The notes: generated by a model from the letters alone, not told the origin. A DNA stretch of 36,446 nt from Olavius algarvensis associated proteobacterium Delta 3 (GCA_903231505.1 CAFBRK010000308.1:1-36446), one strand, 5' to 3'. Shown: positions 14,843 through 24,413, counted from the stretch's first letter. Program-made: numbers and translations.

Positions 14843-16639
14843 TCAATCCGTGTCTGTCTTTAGGATAGATAAAAACGCCGCCTGCGGGATCATCACTTTT
14901 CCGACCATCTTCATCCGCCGCTTGCCTTTCTTTTGCTTCTCGAGGAGTTTTCGTTTCCGGGTGACATCACCACCATAGCATTTGGCCGTGACGTCCTTGC
15001 GAAAGGGGGATACGGTCTCGCGGGAGATAATCTTTGCCCCGATGGCGCCCTGGACGGCGATCTTGAACATTTGTCTCGGGATTTCCTCCTTCAGCCGTTT
15101 ACACGCGTGACGAGCCCGTTCGACCGCCCGGTCACTGTGAACCAGTTGGGAAAGTGCGTCCACACGCTCACCGTTGAGCAGGATATCCACCTTTACAAGG
15201 TCTGTTTCCCGGTAGTCCATGATGTCGTAGTCGAACGAGCCATATCCCTGGGTGACCGATTTGAGTTTGTCGTAGAAGTCGAAAATCACCTCTGCCAGGG
15301 GCAATTCGAAAATCATCTCCAAACGCCCGTGGGTCAGATACTGGTAGTTCTTGTTAATCCCTCTGCGCTCGAGGCAGAGGTTCATTATGGCCCCCATGTA
15401 GCGGTCCGGAGTGATAATGGTGGCCCGGATGAAGGGTTCCTCCGCGTGTTCGATCAGAGTGGGATCCGGGTAAAAAGCCGGGTTGTCGATAATCTGGCTG
15501 TCGCCGTCGCCCATGACGAGACGATATTGAACCGAAGGCGCCGTAAGGATGAGGGAGAGATCGTATTCTCGCTCCAACCGCTCCTGGACCACCTCCAGGT
15601 GGAGCAGTCCGAGAAACCCGCATCGAAACCCGAAACCCAGGGCGACCGACGTATCCTTTTCGTAGACAAGGGAGGCATCGTTGAGTTTCAGTTTCTCCAG
15701 GGCCACTGCCAGCTCCTCGTAGCCATCGGAGGCTACCGGGTAAATCGAGGAAAAGACCACCGGCTTGGCTTCCTTGAAGCCCGGCATCGGCTCCTTGCAT
15801 GGGCGGTCTTTTAACGTGATGGTGTCGCCGCAGGCAGTGTCACTGACCGTCTTGATACCGGCAATCAGGTACCCAACCTGTCCTGCCGTCAACTCTTTTT
15901 GAGGGATCGGCTGAAGGCGGAAGAACCCAACCTCTTCCACCCGAAACGTGGCGTTGTTGGACATGAACCGAATCCTGTCCCCGGGGCGAAGACGGCCGTC
16001 AAAGATTCGGAAATGGACCACAGTCCCCCGGTAAGGGTCGTAGTGGGAGTCGAATATCAGCGCCCGGAGCGGCGCCTCCGGGTCTCCCGCCGGTGACGGG
16101 AGCCGCTGAACGATTGCTTCAAAGACCTCGTCAATTCCGGTCCCCTCCTTGGCGGAGGCGAGTATCGCGGTGTCGCCGTCGAGTCCAAGGTCCTGCTCAA
16201 TCTGTCCGCGAACCCGATCGATGTCGGCTGAGGGAAGATCGATTTTGTTGATTACGGGGATGATTTCAAGATCGTGCTCCATTGCCAGAATCAGATTGGC
16301 CAGTGTCTGGGCCTCTACGCCCTGACTGGCATCGATCAAAAGCAAAGCCCCTTCACAGGACGCCAGGGCCCGGGAGACTTCGTACGTGAAGTCGACATGT
16401 CCCGGGGTGTCGATGAGATTGAGCAGGTATGAACGTCCGCCGGCGGATGTATAGGGCAGACACACCGTCTGGCTCTTGATGGTAATGCCCCGCTCCCGTT
16501 CGATGTCCATGGTATCCAGAATCTGGTCCTGAAACTCACGTTCCGAAACCACCTCTGTGTGTTGGATCAGCCGATCGGAAAGCGTCGATTTGCCATGATC
16601 GATATGGGCAATAATACTGAAGTTGCGAATTTGTTTCAT
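14843..16639 (-). CDS. lepA: Elongation factor 4 (LepA)
   Basis: LepA is a ribosome-associated GTPase implicated in back-translocation and in initiation or 30S maturation. The 598-residue length is typical. G1 is AHIDHGKST near residues 10-18, then ERERGITIKSQ, DTPGHVDF near 78-85 and NKIDLPSAD near 131-139. The LepA-specific C-terminal domain is present, including YGGDVTRKRKLLEKQKKGK and the ending PQAAFLSILKTD. ATG 16639 is preferred over upstream frame extension because it starts at MKQIRNFSIIAH and has AAGGCA upstream. It diverges from the diguanylate cyclase gene. Confidence 0.97.
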   Translation of the reverse strand: MKQIRNFSIIAHIDHGKSTLSDRLIQHTEVVSEREFQDQILDTMDIERERGITIKSQTVCLPYTSAGGRSYLLNLIDTPGHVDFTYEVSRALASCEGALLLIDASQGVEAQTLANLILAMEHDLEIIPVINKIDLPSADIDRVRGQIEQDLGLDGDTAILASAKEGTGIDEVFEAIVQRLPSPAGDPEAPLRALIFDSHYDPYRGTVVHFRIFDGRLRPGDRIRFMSNNATFRVEEVGFFRLQPIPQKELTAGQVGYLIAGIKTVSDTACGDTITLKDRPCKEPMPGFKEAKPVVFSSIYPVASDGYEELAVALEKLKLNDASLVYEKDTSVALGFGFRCGFLGLLHLEVVQERLEREYDLSLILTAPSVQYRLVMGDGDSQIIDNPAFYPDPTLIEHAEEPFIRATIITPDRYMGAIMNLCLERRGINKNYQYLTHGRLEMIFELPLAEVIFDFYDKLKSVTQGYGSFDYDIMDYRETDLVKVDILLNGERVDALSQLVHSDRAVERARHACKRLKEEIPRQMFKIAVQGAIGAKIISRETVSPFRKDVTAKCYGGDVTRKRKLLEKQKKGKRRMKMVGKVMIPQAAFLSILKTDTD

Positions 16640-16795
16640 AAATTTATTGCCTTGTGGTACATCGCAATTTCCGGTGCACCCATTCCAGGTGTGCACCGCG
16701 CACCTGGGCCGTGGCGGGTATCTGGAGGGCCATAACAGCGCATTTCACGGCCGGACAGGTTGGCCGAAAAGGCCTCCAAAGTGATGCCCGCCAGC

Positions 16796-16824
16796 TTGAC
16801 AACAGAGGTCGAAACAGATATATT
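16796..16824 (+). promoter_or_regulatory. Sigma70 promoter for the diguanylate cyclase gene
   Basis: TTGACA (16796-16801), exactly 17 bases, TATATT (16819-16824): one of the best promoter matches in the window. It sits about 60 bases upstream of the 16887 start. A 10-base hairpin (16685-16707, CCAGGTG/CACCTGG) lies further upstream, on the lepA side. Confidence 0.7.
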
Positions 16825-16886
16825 AATGGCTCCCAGACTCTTTAAATCATTTAAAAAAATGGCTTTTTACCAGATATCGGAACATT

Positions 16887-17885
16887 ATGTCAAGCTTGGC
16901 TCTCGATCCAAAACCGGGGCATCGGGATACCGGGGCACCCGTTGTGTCACCAGATCCTGAAAATACCCAGATACTTATCGTTGACGACGACGAAATCATC
17001 ACCGAATCGATCAACGAGTTCATGGTCCGTTCGGGATACCGATCATTTATGGCTCACAGCGGGGAAGCCGCCCTGGAATTTTTGGCGACCTCACCCGTGG
17101 ACGTGGTGATTACCGACATTATGATGCCCGGTCTCGACGGTTTGGAGCTGACCGACCAAATTCGGAGTCTGCACCATAACACCGACGTCATCGTGATGAC
17201 GGGATACGGTGGCGACTACTCATACGAGGAGGCTATTCAAAAAGGTGCGAGCGATTTCGTCTTCAAACCGATCCGGTTCGAAGAGCTGTTGTTGCGGTTG
17301 AAACGGGTGCTCAACGAACGGCGTCTCAAACACGAGCGCGCCGAGATGCTAAGCCGGCTCAAACAGCTGGCGATTACTGACGATCTTACCCGACTATACA
17401 ACTCCCGCCACTTCTACAACCAGCTGGAACTGGAAGTAGACCGATCGAACCGCTACAACAATCCGCTGTCGCTGCTGTTGATGGATATTGATCACTTCAA
17501 GAACTATAACGATGCGTTCGGTCACCTGGAAGGTAACAAAGTACTGGTGCGCATCGGCCAGATCATCCGCTCGCTCCTCCGCAAAATGGACTCCGCCTAT
17601 CGATACGGCGGCGAAGAATTCACCGTTATCCTACCTGAAACCAACGGTCAGGAAGCCCGGACGGTGGCCGAAAGGATCAATGCCGCCATCGAGTCGGAAA
17701 CGTATTATCCGGCACCCGGCACAGAGGCGAGAATCACGATCAGCATCGGGCTCACCGAATATGAAACCCGGGAAGACATTAAAACCTTCATCAGCCGTTC
17801 CGACAAGGCCATGTATAAATCCAAGCTGGCCGGCCGCAACCGCGTCTCCACTATTTTTGTGGAAGATACCCCCGATCAAAACTAA
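16887..17885 (+). CDS. PleD-like response regulator diguanylate cyclase
   Basis: The 332-residue protein has a receiver domain (about 28-142), with acidic pocket D33-D35, phospho-acceptor D77, T105 and K127, followed by a GGDEF domain (about 165-325). The active-site motif is GGEEF at 241-245, an accepted active variant. An inhibitory I-site RKMD at 232-235 stands five residues before it, so product feedback is expected. It would make cyclic di-GMP in response to phosphorylation by an unlinked histidine kinase. The N-terminal 25 residues are unstructured. It converges with the rhomboid gene. Confidence 0.93.
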   Translation: MSSLALDPKPGHRDTGAPVVSPDPENTQILIVDDDEIITESINEFMVRSGYRSFMAHSGEAALEFLATSPVDVVITDIMMPGLDGLELTDQIRSLHHNTDVIVMTGYGGDYSYEEAIQKGASDFVFKPIRFEELLLRLKRVLNERRLKHERAEMLSRLKQLAITDDLTRLYNSRHFYNQLELEVDRSNRYNNPLSLLLMDIDHFKNYNDAFGHLEGNKVLVRIGQIIRSLLRKMDSAYRYGGEEFTVILPETNGQEARTVAERINAAIESETYYPAPGTEARITISIGLTEYETREDIKTFISRSDKAMYKSKLAGRNRVSTIFVEDTPDQN

Positions 17886-17961
17886 CCCGAATATTACATG
17901 ACGTCTTTTCAGCCGCCGGCTATACGTCCTCCATGTGGTGCACTATCCGGGGTGGTCCGCC

Positions 17962-18930
17962 TCACACAACCGCTATCGTCAGCAGTAGATCACCTGCTTG
18001 CCCGTCTGCCGCCCGACGCCCCAGACCGCGCAATCGCAGCTGGGTACCCGCCTGCACATTGGGCGGAACCGTGACCCGAAACAGCCGTTTGTGAAATCCC
18101 CATGGGATATTGACCATCTTGCGGGTTCCGGCTGCGGCCTCAAAGGCGGATATCCGTAGGGTCCCATAGAGGTTGATATCCTCCGTAGAGCCGGAGGGGT
18201 TGATGAGCTGGAGGCGATCGGTCCGTTTCTTCTCCGTTAACGGGCGCACCCGTTCCCGGTAACCCGTGGCCGGAACCGCCGAGAAGAGCTTCAGCAGAAC
18301 AATGCCGAACAGGAAACCCCCGATATGGGCCCACCAGGCAATCCCCGCACCACCCGCCGAACTGCCGGCCGCGTTGAGAAACTGAAATAAAAACCATATG
18401 CCCAAAAAGAAATAGGCCGGAATTTCCACAAACCAGGGGATAAACAGGATCGGAATCAGCGTCAGGATTTTGGACCGGGGGTGCAGCACCAGGTAGGCCC
18501 CCATAACGCCGGCAATGGCGCCGCTGGCGCCGATGGTTGGCACGTTGGAGTGAAAGTTAATGACCAGGTGAGAGACCCCCGAGCCGATGCCGCAGGCGAG
18601 GTAAAAGGCCAGATAACGGAACGGCCCCAGATAATCTTCCACATTGTCGCCAAAAATGTAGAGCGACCACATGTTCCCGAGCAGGTGCAAAAATCCTCCA
18701 TGCAGGAACATGAAGGAGATAAAGGAGACAACCTGTTGACCGATGCTGAAGTAATCCCCGATCTGGGGGACGGAATACCTCGCCGGAACGAGCCCATAGG
18801 TGTAGATGAACTGATTCAAGTCGGGACCTTGGGACATTTCCACAAGGAAGACAACAATATTGATGCCGATAAGCGAGTTGTTGATGATCGGCGTGTTATT
18901 TCGGGGATTGACGTCGCGGATCGGAATCAT
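17962..18930 (-). CDS. Rhomboid protease with a DnaJ C-terminal-like tail
   Basis: The 322-residue protein has about six or seven membrane segments over residues 15-218. The rhomboid marks are present: HGGFLHLLGNMWSL at 77-90, catalytic S136 in GASGAIAG, and H202 in AHIGGFLFG. This makes it a probable intramembrane serine protease. Residues about 251-322 are soluble and resemble the DnaJ (Hsp40) substrate-binding C-terminal domain: GTLRISAFEAAAGTRKMV, VTVPPNVQAGTQLRLRGLG, then QAGDLLLTI, close to DnaJ's PpGvqdGtrlRlrGkG and GDLlv. There is no J-domain. The tail may present substrates to the protease (inference). Confidence 0.85.
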   Translation of the reverse strand: MIPIRDVNPRNNTPIINNSLIGINIVVFLVEMSQGPDLNQFIYTYGLVPARYSVPQIGDYFSIGQQVVSFISFMFLHGGFLHLLGNMWSLYIFGDNVEDYLGPFRYLAFYLACGIGSGVSHLVINFHSNVPTIGASGAIAGVMGAYLVLHPRSKILTLIPILFIPWFVEIPAYFFLGIWFLFQFLNAAGSSAGGAGIAWWAHIGGFLFGIVLLKLFSAVPATGYRERVRPLTEKKRTDRLQLINPSGSTEDINLYGTLRISAFEAAAGTRKMVNIPWGFHKRLFRVTVPPNVQAGTQLRLRGLGRRAADGQAGDLLLTIAVV

Positions 18931-19002
18931 AGCAGGAATCTGGGGCTATGGGGTTTGGGATCACAACGATGCTAATGGCACATATACGATTGGTTCCCCT
19001 TT

Positions 19003-19115
19003 AAATGCCTAAAATGCCTGAAATGGTGGAATCCAACTTCCATCTTTTATTTTAGGCATTTTAGGCATTTTAGGCAATTCAGGCATTTACCATATTTCAG
19101 GCATTTTAGGCATTC
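19003..19115. repeat. Second AATGCCTAAA array
   Basis: Forward units (AAATGCCTAAAATGCCTGAA at 19003-19022) are followed by five or six reverse-complement units (TTTTAGGCA and variants) at 19050-19115, so the two arms can pair. It lies between nadC and the rhomboid gene, both on the minus strand, within the presumed leader of the rhomboid gene. Confidence 0.8.
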
Positions 19116-19176
19116 TATAGTAGACAACGCAGGCTATTCCGTGGGTCGAAAGAATGGGTCTAACGCCACCCGCGGA

Positions 19177-20013
19177 TCATGCCACCTCTATATCCATACT
19201 GATATCCACGCTGGTTGCGGCGTGGGTCAGCCCCCCGACAGATATGAAGTGGACCCCGGTGTCGGCCAGGCGGACGAGTCGGTCTCTGGTAATGCCCCCG
19301 GAAACTTCAACCAGGGCGTGATCTCCGATGACGGCAACCGCCTCGGTGATCTGCTCCACGGACATGTTGTCGAGCATGATCACATCGGCGCCGGCAGCAA
19401 TCGCCTCGGAAACCTCAGCCATGGTGGCGGCCTCCACCTCGATCCGGACCAGATGAGACGCCCGGCTCCTGATGCGGGTAACGGCTTCTGCGATCCCCCC
19501 GCACGCCGCAATATGGTTGTCCTTTATGAGCACCCCGTCAAAAAGACCGCTCCGATGGTTGCGGGCGCCGCCGACGCGTACGGCGTATTTTTCGAGGATG
19601 CGCCACCCCGGCGTCGTCTTTCGTGTATCCACCAGCTTGACCGGGCGTCCCTGCAATGGGCCGCAATACGTTCTCACATGGGTGGCAATGCCGCAAAGAC
19701 GCTGCAGAAAATTCAGGGCCGTCCGCTCTGCGGTCAGCAGGGCCCGCATCCGGCCGATCACTTCCGCCATGACCGTGTCCGGTTCGACAAGATCCCCGTC
19801 CGTGCAGTGGGTGATAAATTTAGCGTCCGGATCCAGACGCTGAAATACGTAGCGGGCCACGTGAAGACCGGCCACCGTTAATGGCTGTCTTGCGAGAATT
19901 TGACCCCGGCCCTTTTGGTCAGCGGGAACCAGGTTGTCGGTGGTGATGTCGCCCGGCCCGATATCCTCCTCCAGAGCAAGGTCGACAAGGCGCTCGATTT
20001 GTTTAGAAATCAT
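19177..20013 (-). CDS. nadC: Quinolinate phosphoribosyltransferase NadC
   Basis: NadC converts quinolinate and PRPP to nicotinate mononucleotide in de novo NAD synthesis. The 278-residue protein has the family length. It shows EDIGPGDITT near residues 15-24, ERTALNFLQRLCGIAT near 96-111, DTRKTTPGWRILEKYAVRVGG near 129-149 and the lysine motif LIKDNHI near 163-169. EVEAAT and VEVSGGIT complete the barrel. nadA and nadB are not adjacent. It lies 62 bases downstream of valS on the same strand and may be cotranscribed with it. Confidence 0.96.
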   Translation of the reverse strand: MISKQIERLVDLALEEDIGPGDITTDNLVPADQKGRGQILARQPLTVAGLHVARYVFQRLDPDAKFITHCTDGDLVEPDTVMAEVIGRMRALLTAERTALNFLQRLCGIATHVRTYCGPLQGRPVKLVDTRKTTPGWRILEKYAVRVGGARNHRSGLFDGVLIKDNHIAACGGIAEAVTRIRSRASHLVRIEVEAATMAEVSEAIAAGADVIMLDNMSVEQITEAVAVIGDHALVEVSGGITRDRLVRLADTGVHFISVGGLTHAATSVDISMDIEVA

Positions 20014-20075
20014 GAGGATTGACCCCTGCTGTCCAACAAAGATGTTGGGCGCGAGGGGCGGCTTTGAATCCCTTT

Positions 20076-22745
20076 CTAGTCGGTTTGGAGCTCCTTAATC
20101 CTCTCCAGATTGACCGCCAGCTGCTGCTGTTTCTCATCGAGTGACCGGTGTTTCTCGCGCACCTTCTCCACCACATCGGCGGGCGCTTTTTCCAGAAAAT
20201 TGGGGTTGCTCAGCTTTGTCGAAACGGTGCCCAGCTCCGCCGCCAATTTGGCGATTTCTTTCTCCAGACGCTGCTGCTCTTTTTCGAAATCAATGATCCC
20301 CTCCAGGGAAACATAAATGGAGGCGCCGTCGACAATCGCCGTGGCCGATTGCTTCGGCCGTGGTCCCGGCGCTGCAACGGTCAGCGCGGTTAACCGGGCC
20401 AGATTGACGATCATGCCGCGATAGGCGTCAACCACCCTTCGAAGCCGGTCCTCCCGGGAATGCACCGACACGTTCAGCTGAAGCGAGGGGGGCAGATGCA
20501 TTTCGCCCCGAATGTTACGGATGCCCGTAACGATTCCGGATACCAGCGCCATCTCCGATTCGGCATCGGGATCCACTTGAATTCCCCGACGGCCGTCGTC
20601 ATGTTCCGGAAATGACGCCGTCATAATGGAGCCTTCGACACCCGGCAATTGATGCCAGATTTCCTCGGTGACGAACGGCATGAACGGATGCATCAACAGA
20701 AGTATATCCCGAAGCACATTCCAGAGAACCGCTTTGGTGACAGCCATGCCTTCGGGGCTGGTATCTTTCCCATACAGGGTGGGTTTGCTTGCCTCCACAT
20801 ACCAGTCACAGAACTCGTGCCAGACGAACTGGTACAGCTCACCGGCAGCGTCGTTGAACCGGTAGGTATCGATGGCGTCCGACACGGAACGGGTCACCCG
20901 GGCCAAACGGGAGAGTATCCAGCGATCGGCAAGGGTAATATGCCCCCGGTCGATGCGCTCATGTCCCTGGTCAAGGTGCATCAGGGAAAACCGTGCCGCG
21001 TTCCAGAGCTTGTTCACAAAATGCCGGTAGCCTTCAACCCGTTTTTCCGACATCTTGATATCACGCCCCTGGGCTGCGAATGCTGCCAGGGTGTATCGGA
21101 ACGCATCGGTGCCATAGTGATCGATTACGGTGAGCGGATCGATCACATTGCCTTTGGACTTGCTCATCTTCTTGCCGTCCTCGTCTCTCACCAGCGCGTG
21201 CACGTAGACATCCCGGAACGGGACATCCCCCATGAAGTGGATGCCCATCATCATCATTCGCGCGACCCAGAAAAACAGAATATCGAAGCCGGTCACAAGA
21301 ACGGATGTCGGATAAAACGTGTTGAGCAAGGTCGTCTTGTCCGGCCAGCCCATGGTGGAAAACGGCCACAGAGCAGAGCTGAACCATGTATCCAGGACAT
21401 CGGTCTCCTGTATCATGTTCCGGCTCTGGCAGGAGGGACACGCCCCGGGCGGCTCCATGGCGACGACCTCATGTTGGCATTCCGCACAGGTCCAGGCCGG
21501 AATCTGATGACCCCACCATATCTGACGGGAAATACACCAGTCCCGTATGTTATACATCCAGTCGTAGTAGGTCTTCGCCCAGGTGCCCGGCACAATGCGG
21601 GTCTCACCGTTTTCGACGGCGGCAATGGCTTTTTCCGCGAGCGGTTTTGCCCGTACAAACCACTGACGGGAAAGGTTCGGTTCGATCACCTCCTTGCACC
21701 GGTAGCAGTGGCCGACGTTATGCTTGTGGGGATCGATCTTCCCCAGAAGCCCTTCCTCTGTCAGCGCCCGAACCACGTCCGCCCGGCATTCGCTTCGGTC
21801 CATGCCCGCGAATCGACCGGCTTCGGGGGTCATGAGGCCGTCGTCACCAATGACTTTTATGCTGTCGAGGCCGTGACGGGTTCCGATTTCAAAGTCGTTC
21901 GGATCGTGAGCAGGGGTAACCTTCAAGGCCCCGGTGCCGAATGATGTATCGACATAAGAGTCCCGGATAATCGGAATGGTACGGCCCATAAGGGGCAGTA
22001 TCACATGGTCATGGCCGATGTCCCGATACCGCTCATCCTCAGGATGAATGGCCACAGCCGTATCTCCCAGCATCGTTTCCGGCCGCGTGGTGGCTACGGT
22101 CAATCCCCCGTTTCCGTCGGGAAATGGGTAGCGGATGTGGTAAAGATGGCCGTCGTGCTCCTCATGTTCGACTTCCAGGTCTGCCAGCGCCGTGTAGCAG
22201 CGCGGGCACCAGTTGATAATATACAGCCCGCGGTAGATCAAGCCCTGCTCGTATAGATCGACAAAGACGCGGCGAACGGCCCGCGACAACCCCTCATCCA
22301 TGGTAAAGCGCTCGCGGTCCCAGTCGCACATGGCGCCCAGCCGTTTCAATTGATTGATGATCCGGCCCCCGTATACTTTTCGCCATTCCCAGACCGCTTC
22401 GACAAATTTTTCTCGGCCGATCTGATGCCGGCTGAGCCCCTCGGCGGCCAGTTTTTTTTCAACCACGTTCTGGGTAGCGATGCCGGCATGATCGGTCCCC
22501 GGCATCCAGAGCACATTGTCTCCCTTCAGTTTCCGATATCGGCACATGATATCCTGAAGGGTAATATTTAACGCGTGCCCCATGTGGAGCACGCCGGTCA
22601 CGTTCGGCGGTGGAATAACTATCGAGTAACTCTTCCGGGTGCTGCTGTCGCTGGCAGCGAAAAGTCCATCCGACTCCCACCTGCGGTACCAGCGCATTTC
22701 GACATCTTCAGGGTCATACGCTTTGTTCAGTAGATCTGAGCTCAT
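20076..22745 (-). CDS. valS: Valyl-tRNA synthetase
   Basis: ValS charges tRNA-Val and edits mis-activated threonine. The 889-residue protein is a class Ia synthetase with the HIGH-type motif HMGH at 54-57 and the KMSKS loop (KKMSKSKGNVIDP). It also has an editing insert (TTRPETMLGDTAVAIHP), the anticodon-binding helical domain and the ValS C-terminal coiled-coil (KLAAELGTVSTKLSNPNFL). Zinc-ribbon-like CxxC pairs are present in CAECQHEV and CPSCQSRN. ATG 22745 is chosen because GAGGAG lies 9 bases upstream; in-frame GTG and TTG codons lie between. Confidence 0.97.
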   Translation of the reverse strand: MSSDLLNKAYDPEDVEMRWYRRWESDGLFAASDSSTRKSYSIVIPPPNVTGVLHMGHALNITLQDIMCRYRKLKGDNVLWMPGTDHAGIATQNVVEKKLAAEGLSRHQIGREKFVEAVWEWRKVYGGRIINQLKRLGAMCDWDRERFTMDEGLSRAVRRVFVDLYEQGLIYRGLYIINWCPRCYTALADLEVEHEEHDGHLYHIRYPFPDGNGGLTVATTRPETMLGDTAVAIHPEDERYRDIGHDHVILPLMGRTIPIIRDSYVDTSFGTGALKVTPAHDPNDFEIGTRHGLDSIKVIGDDGLMTPEAGRFAGMDRSECRADVVRALTEEGLLGKIDPHKHNVGHCYRCKEVIEPNLSRQWFVRAKPLAEKAIAAVENGETRIVPGTWAKTYYDWMYNIRDWCISRQIWWGHQIPAWTCAECQHEVVAMEPPGACPSCQSRNMIQETDVLDTWFSSALWPFSTMGWPDKTTLLNTFYPTSVLVTGFDILFFWVARMMMMGIHFMGDVPFRDVYVHALVRDEDGKKMSKSKGNVIDPLTVIDHYGTDAFRYTLAAFAAQGRDIKMSEKRVEGYRHFVNKLWNAARFSLMHLDQGHERIDRGHITLADRWILSRLARVTRSVSDAIDTYRFNDAAGELYQFVWHEFCDWYVEASKPTLYGKDTSPEGMAVTKAVLWNVLRDILLLMHPFMPFVTEEIWHQLPGVEGSIMTASFPEHDDGRRGIQVDPDAESEMALVSGIVTGIRNIRGEMHLPPSLQLNVSVHSREDRLRRVVDAYRGMIVNLARLTALTVAAPGPRPKQSATAIVDGASIYVSLEGIIDFEKEQQRLEKEIAKLAAELGTVSTKLSNPNFLEKAPADVVEKVREKHRSLDEKQQQLAVNLERIKELQTD

Positions 22746-22838
22746 CACCACCAACTCCTCACGCTTACATTTACTGCCACGACGTGTCTCCGGCGAAATG
22801 TCATGGTAGAACTTTTGTTATCGCCACACTCTAAATTG

Positions 22839-22864
22839 AAAAAGGGGATTATCCGCTAATCCCC
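22839..22864 (-). terminator. Intrinsic terminator of the acidic repeat protein gene
   Basis: On the minus strand GGGGATTA, a 5-base loop and TAATCCCC (22844-22864) are followed by TTTTT (22843-22839). It lies 70 bases after the stop of the gene at 22934-24304 and separates it from valS. Confidence 0.85.
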
Positions 22865-22933
22865 GTCTGCTGTCCATCTCCCGCCTCCGGTATATCCGGC
22901 GGGGGTACCATGTCGTCTGCCATGCCTGATGGT

Positions 22934-24304
22934 TCAGGCGCTGTCTGATCCGGTGTCGTCAAGCAGCGCGGCTTTTAGCGCCGCGATCTCTTTTGATACG
23001 GCCCTTTCTATCGCCTCGGCAATCATACGCTCGATTTTCTCGCTAAAGAGCTGGTCCATCAGCTTTGCTACGGCCGCCTCGACCTGCTCACGGGTCACCA
23101 CACCAGTATCCGTGACGCCGGCCATCGGCGCATCCTCCGGGGGCGTTCCAGGCGCTTCCCCGGGTTCGTCCTCGAAGGCGGTGGTGTCCAGAGTTTCTGT
23201 TGCGCCTGTCTCTGGTGCATCGACGATGTCTTCGACCGGCATCGCCGGAGCGAATGCTGTTTCGACAGCTTCGGCAACTTCCTGATCCGTTTCATCTTCC
23301 GGAGGTCGGGCGTCTTCGGGTTCCGTTTCGATATCGGCCCCGGTGTCGACAACGGGTTCCGTCAGGTCCGAAAGATCCTCGGCACCCTCCATTGCGGCAG
23401 CAGCCGACGGCGGCCCGTCCACCGGTTCAATGAGTTCGACCACTTCGGCGCCGGTTTCATCGGTTGTCTCCTCGGCATCGACCGCAATCCCGATCTCTTC
23501 AGCCTCCGGGGCCGGTAGATCGGCCCATTCCCCTTCTTCTCCCGCTTTCGCATCGACCGCATCGGCCAATTCAACGATATTCTCCGCGACCTCGGCGGGT
23601 ACATCGAACCCATCGGCCGGATCGACGATATCCTCCACGGCCTCGGCGGGTGTATCGATCGCATCGGTCAGTTCTACGATATTCTCCGCGACCTCGGCAG
23701 GTGTGTCGACCGCATCGGTCAGTTCTACGATGTCTTCCTCCTGCCCGGAGGACCCTTCGACCGCATCGGTCAGTTCGACGACATTCTCCGCGACCTCGGC
23801 AGGTGTGTCGACCGCATCGGTCAGTTCTACGATGTCTTCCTCCTGCCCGGAGGACCCTTCGACCACATCGGTCAAATCGACGATATCCTCCTCCTGCTCG
23901 GAGAGCCCTTCGACCACATCGGTCAGCTCGACGAGAGCCTCTTCTTGCTCAGAGGGCCCTTCGACCACATCGGTCAGTTCGACGATTTCCTCCTCGTGCT
24001 CAGAGGGCCCTTCAACCACATCGGTCAAATCGACGATTTCCTCTTCGTGCTCAGAGGGCCCTTCGATCACATCGATCAAATCGACGATATCCTCCTCTTC
24101 CTCAAGGGGCCTTTTGACCACATCGGTCAAATCGATGATATCCTCTTCTTCTCCGACAGAGGCCTCGACCACATCGGTCAGCTCGATGATACCTTCGTCT
24201 TCCCCGGCAGGAGCATTGACGACGTCCGTCAGTTCGATAATGTCTTCGTCTGCCTCGCCGGTCTCCCCCGGGGACGGTGGACCGGTCTTTTCCACATCAC
24301 TCAT
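22934..24304 (-). CDS. Acidic 17-residue repeat protein, function unknown
   Basis: The 456-residue protein is very rich in Glu and Asp. Residues about 19-256 are fourteen tandem 17-residue repeats of the form EEDIVELTDVVEGPSEQ. Next is an irregular acidic, Pro/Ala/Thr-rich region (257-400). The end is a predicted helix or coiled coil (about 403-450: VTREQVEAAVAKLMDQLFSE...), the only part with mixed charge. No signal peptide or membrane segment is seen. I do not recognise a family. The repeat could be a multivalent docking track with the C-terminal helix as an anchor (inference). It diverges from rsmE and has its own terminator. Confidence 0.75.
   Translation of the reverse strand: MSDVEKTGPPSPGETGEADEDIIELTDVVNAPAGEDEGIIELTDVVEASVGEEEDIIDLTDVVKRPLEEEEDIVDLIDVIEGPSEHEEEIVDLTDVVEGPSEHEEEIVELTDVVEGPSEQEEALVELTDVVEGLSEQEEDIVDLTDVVEGSSGQEEDIVELTDAVDTPAEVAENVVELTDAVEGSSGQEEDIVELTDAVDTPAEVAENIVELTDAIDTPAEAVEDIVDPADGFDVPAEVAENIVELADAVDAKAGEEGEWADLPAPEAEEIGIAVDAEETTDETGAEVVELIEPVDGPPSAAAAMEGAEDLSDLTEPVVDTGADIETEPEDARPPEDETDQEVAEAVETAFAPAMPVEDIVDAPETGATETLDTTAFEDEPGEAPGTPPEDAPMAGVTDTGVVTREQVEAAVAKLMDQLFSEKIERMIAEAIERAVSKEIAALKAALLDDTGSDSA
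23537..24250 (-). repeat. Fourteen 51-base coding tandem repeats
   Basis: These are the DNA repeats encoding the 17-residue units. Most have diverged, but 23681-23762 is essentially identical to 23783-23864, an offset of 102 bases (two units), which indicates a recent two-unit duplication. Confidence 0.85.
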
Positions 24305-24372
24305 GGCCTATGCCTTTGGTCCAAGTTTCTGCGCGGTCGGAGCCCGCACAATCTCTTATGAACAGCTAAAAA

Positions 24373-24401
24373 ACGCTATCACCTTACCCATTGACTGTCA
24401 A
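24373..24401 (-). promoter_or_regulatory. Possible promoter for the acidic repeat protein gene
   Basis: On the minus strand TTGACA (24396-24401) is followed after 17 bases by TAGCGT (24373-24378), a perfect -35 with a weak -10. It is about 70 bases upstream of the start. Confidence 0.4.
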
Positions 24402-24413
24402 CCGATCTTCCCC

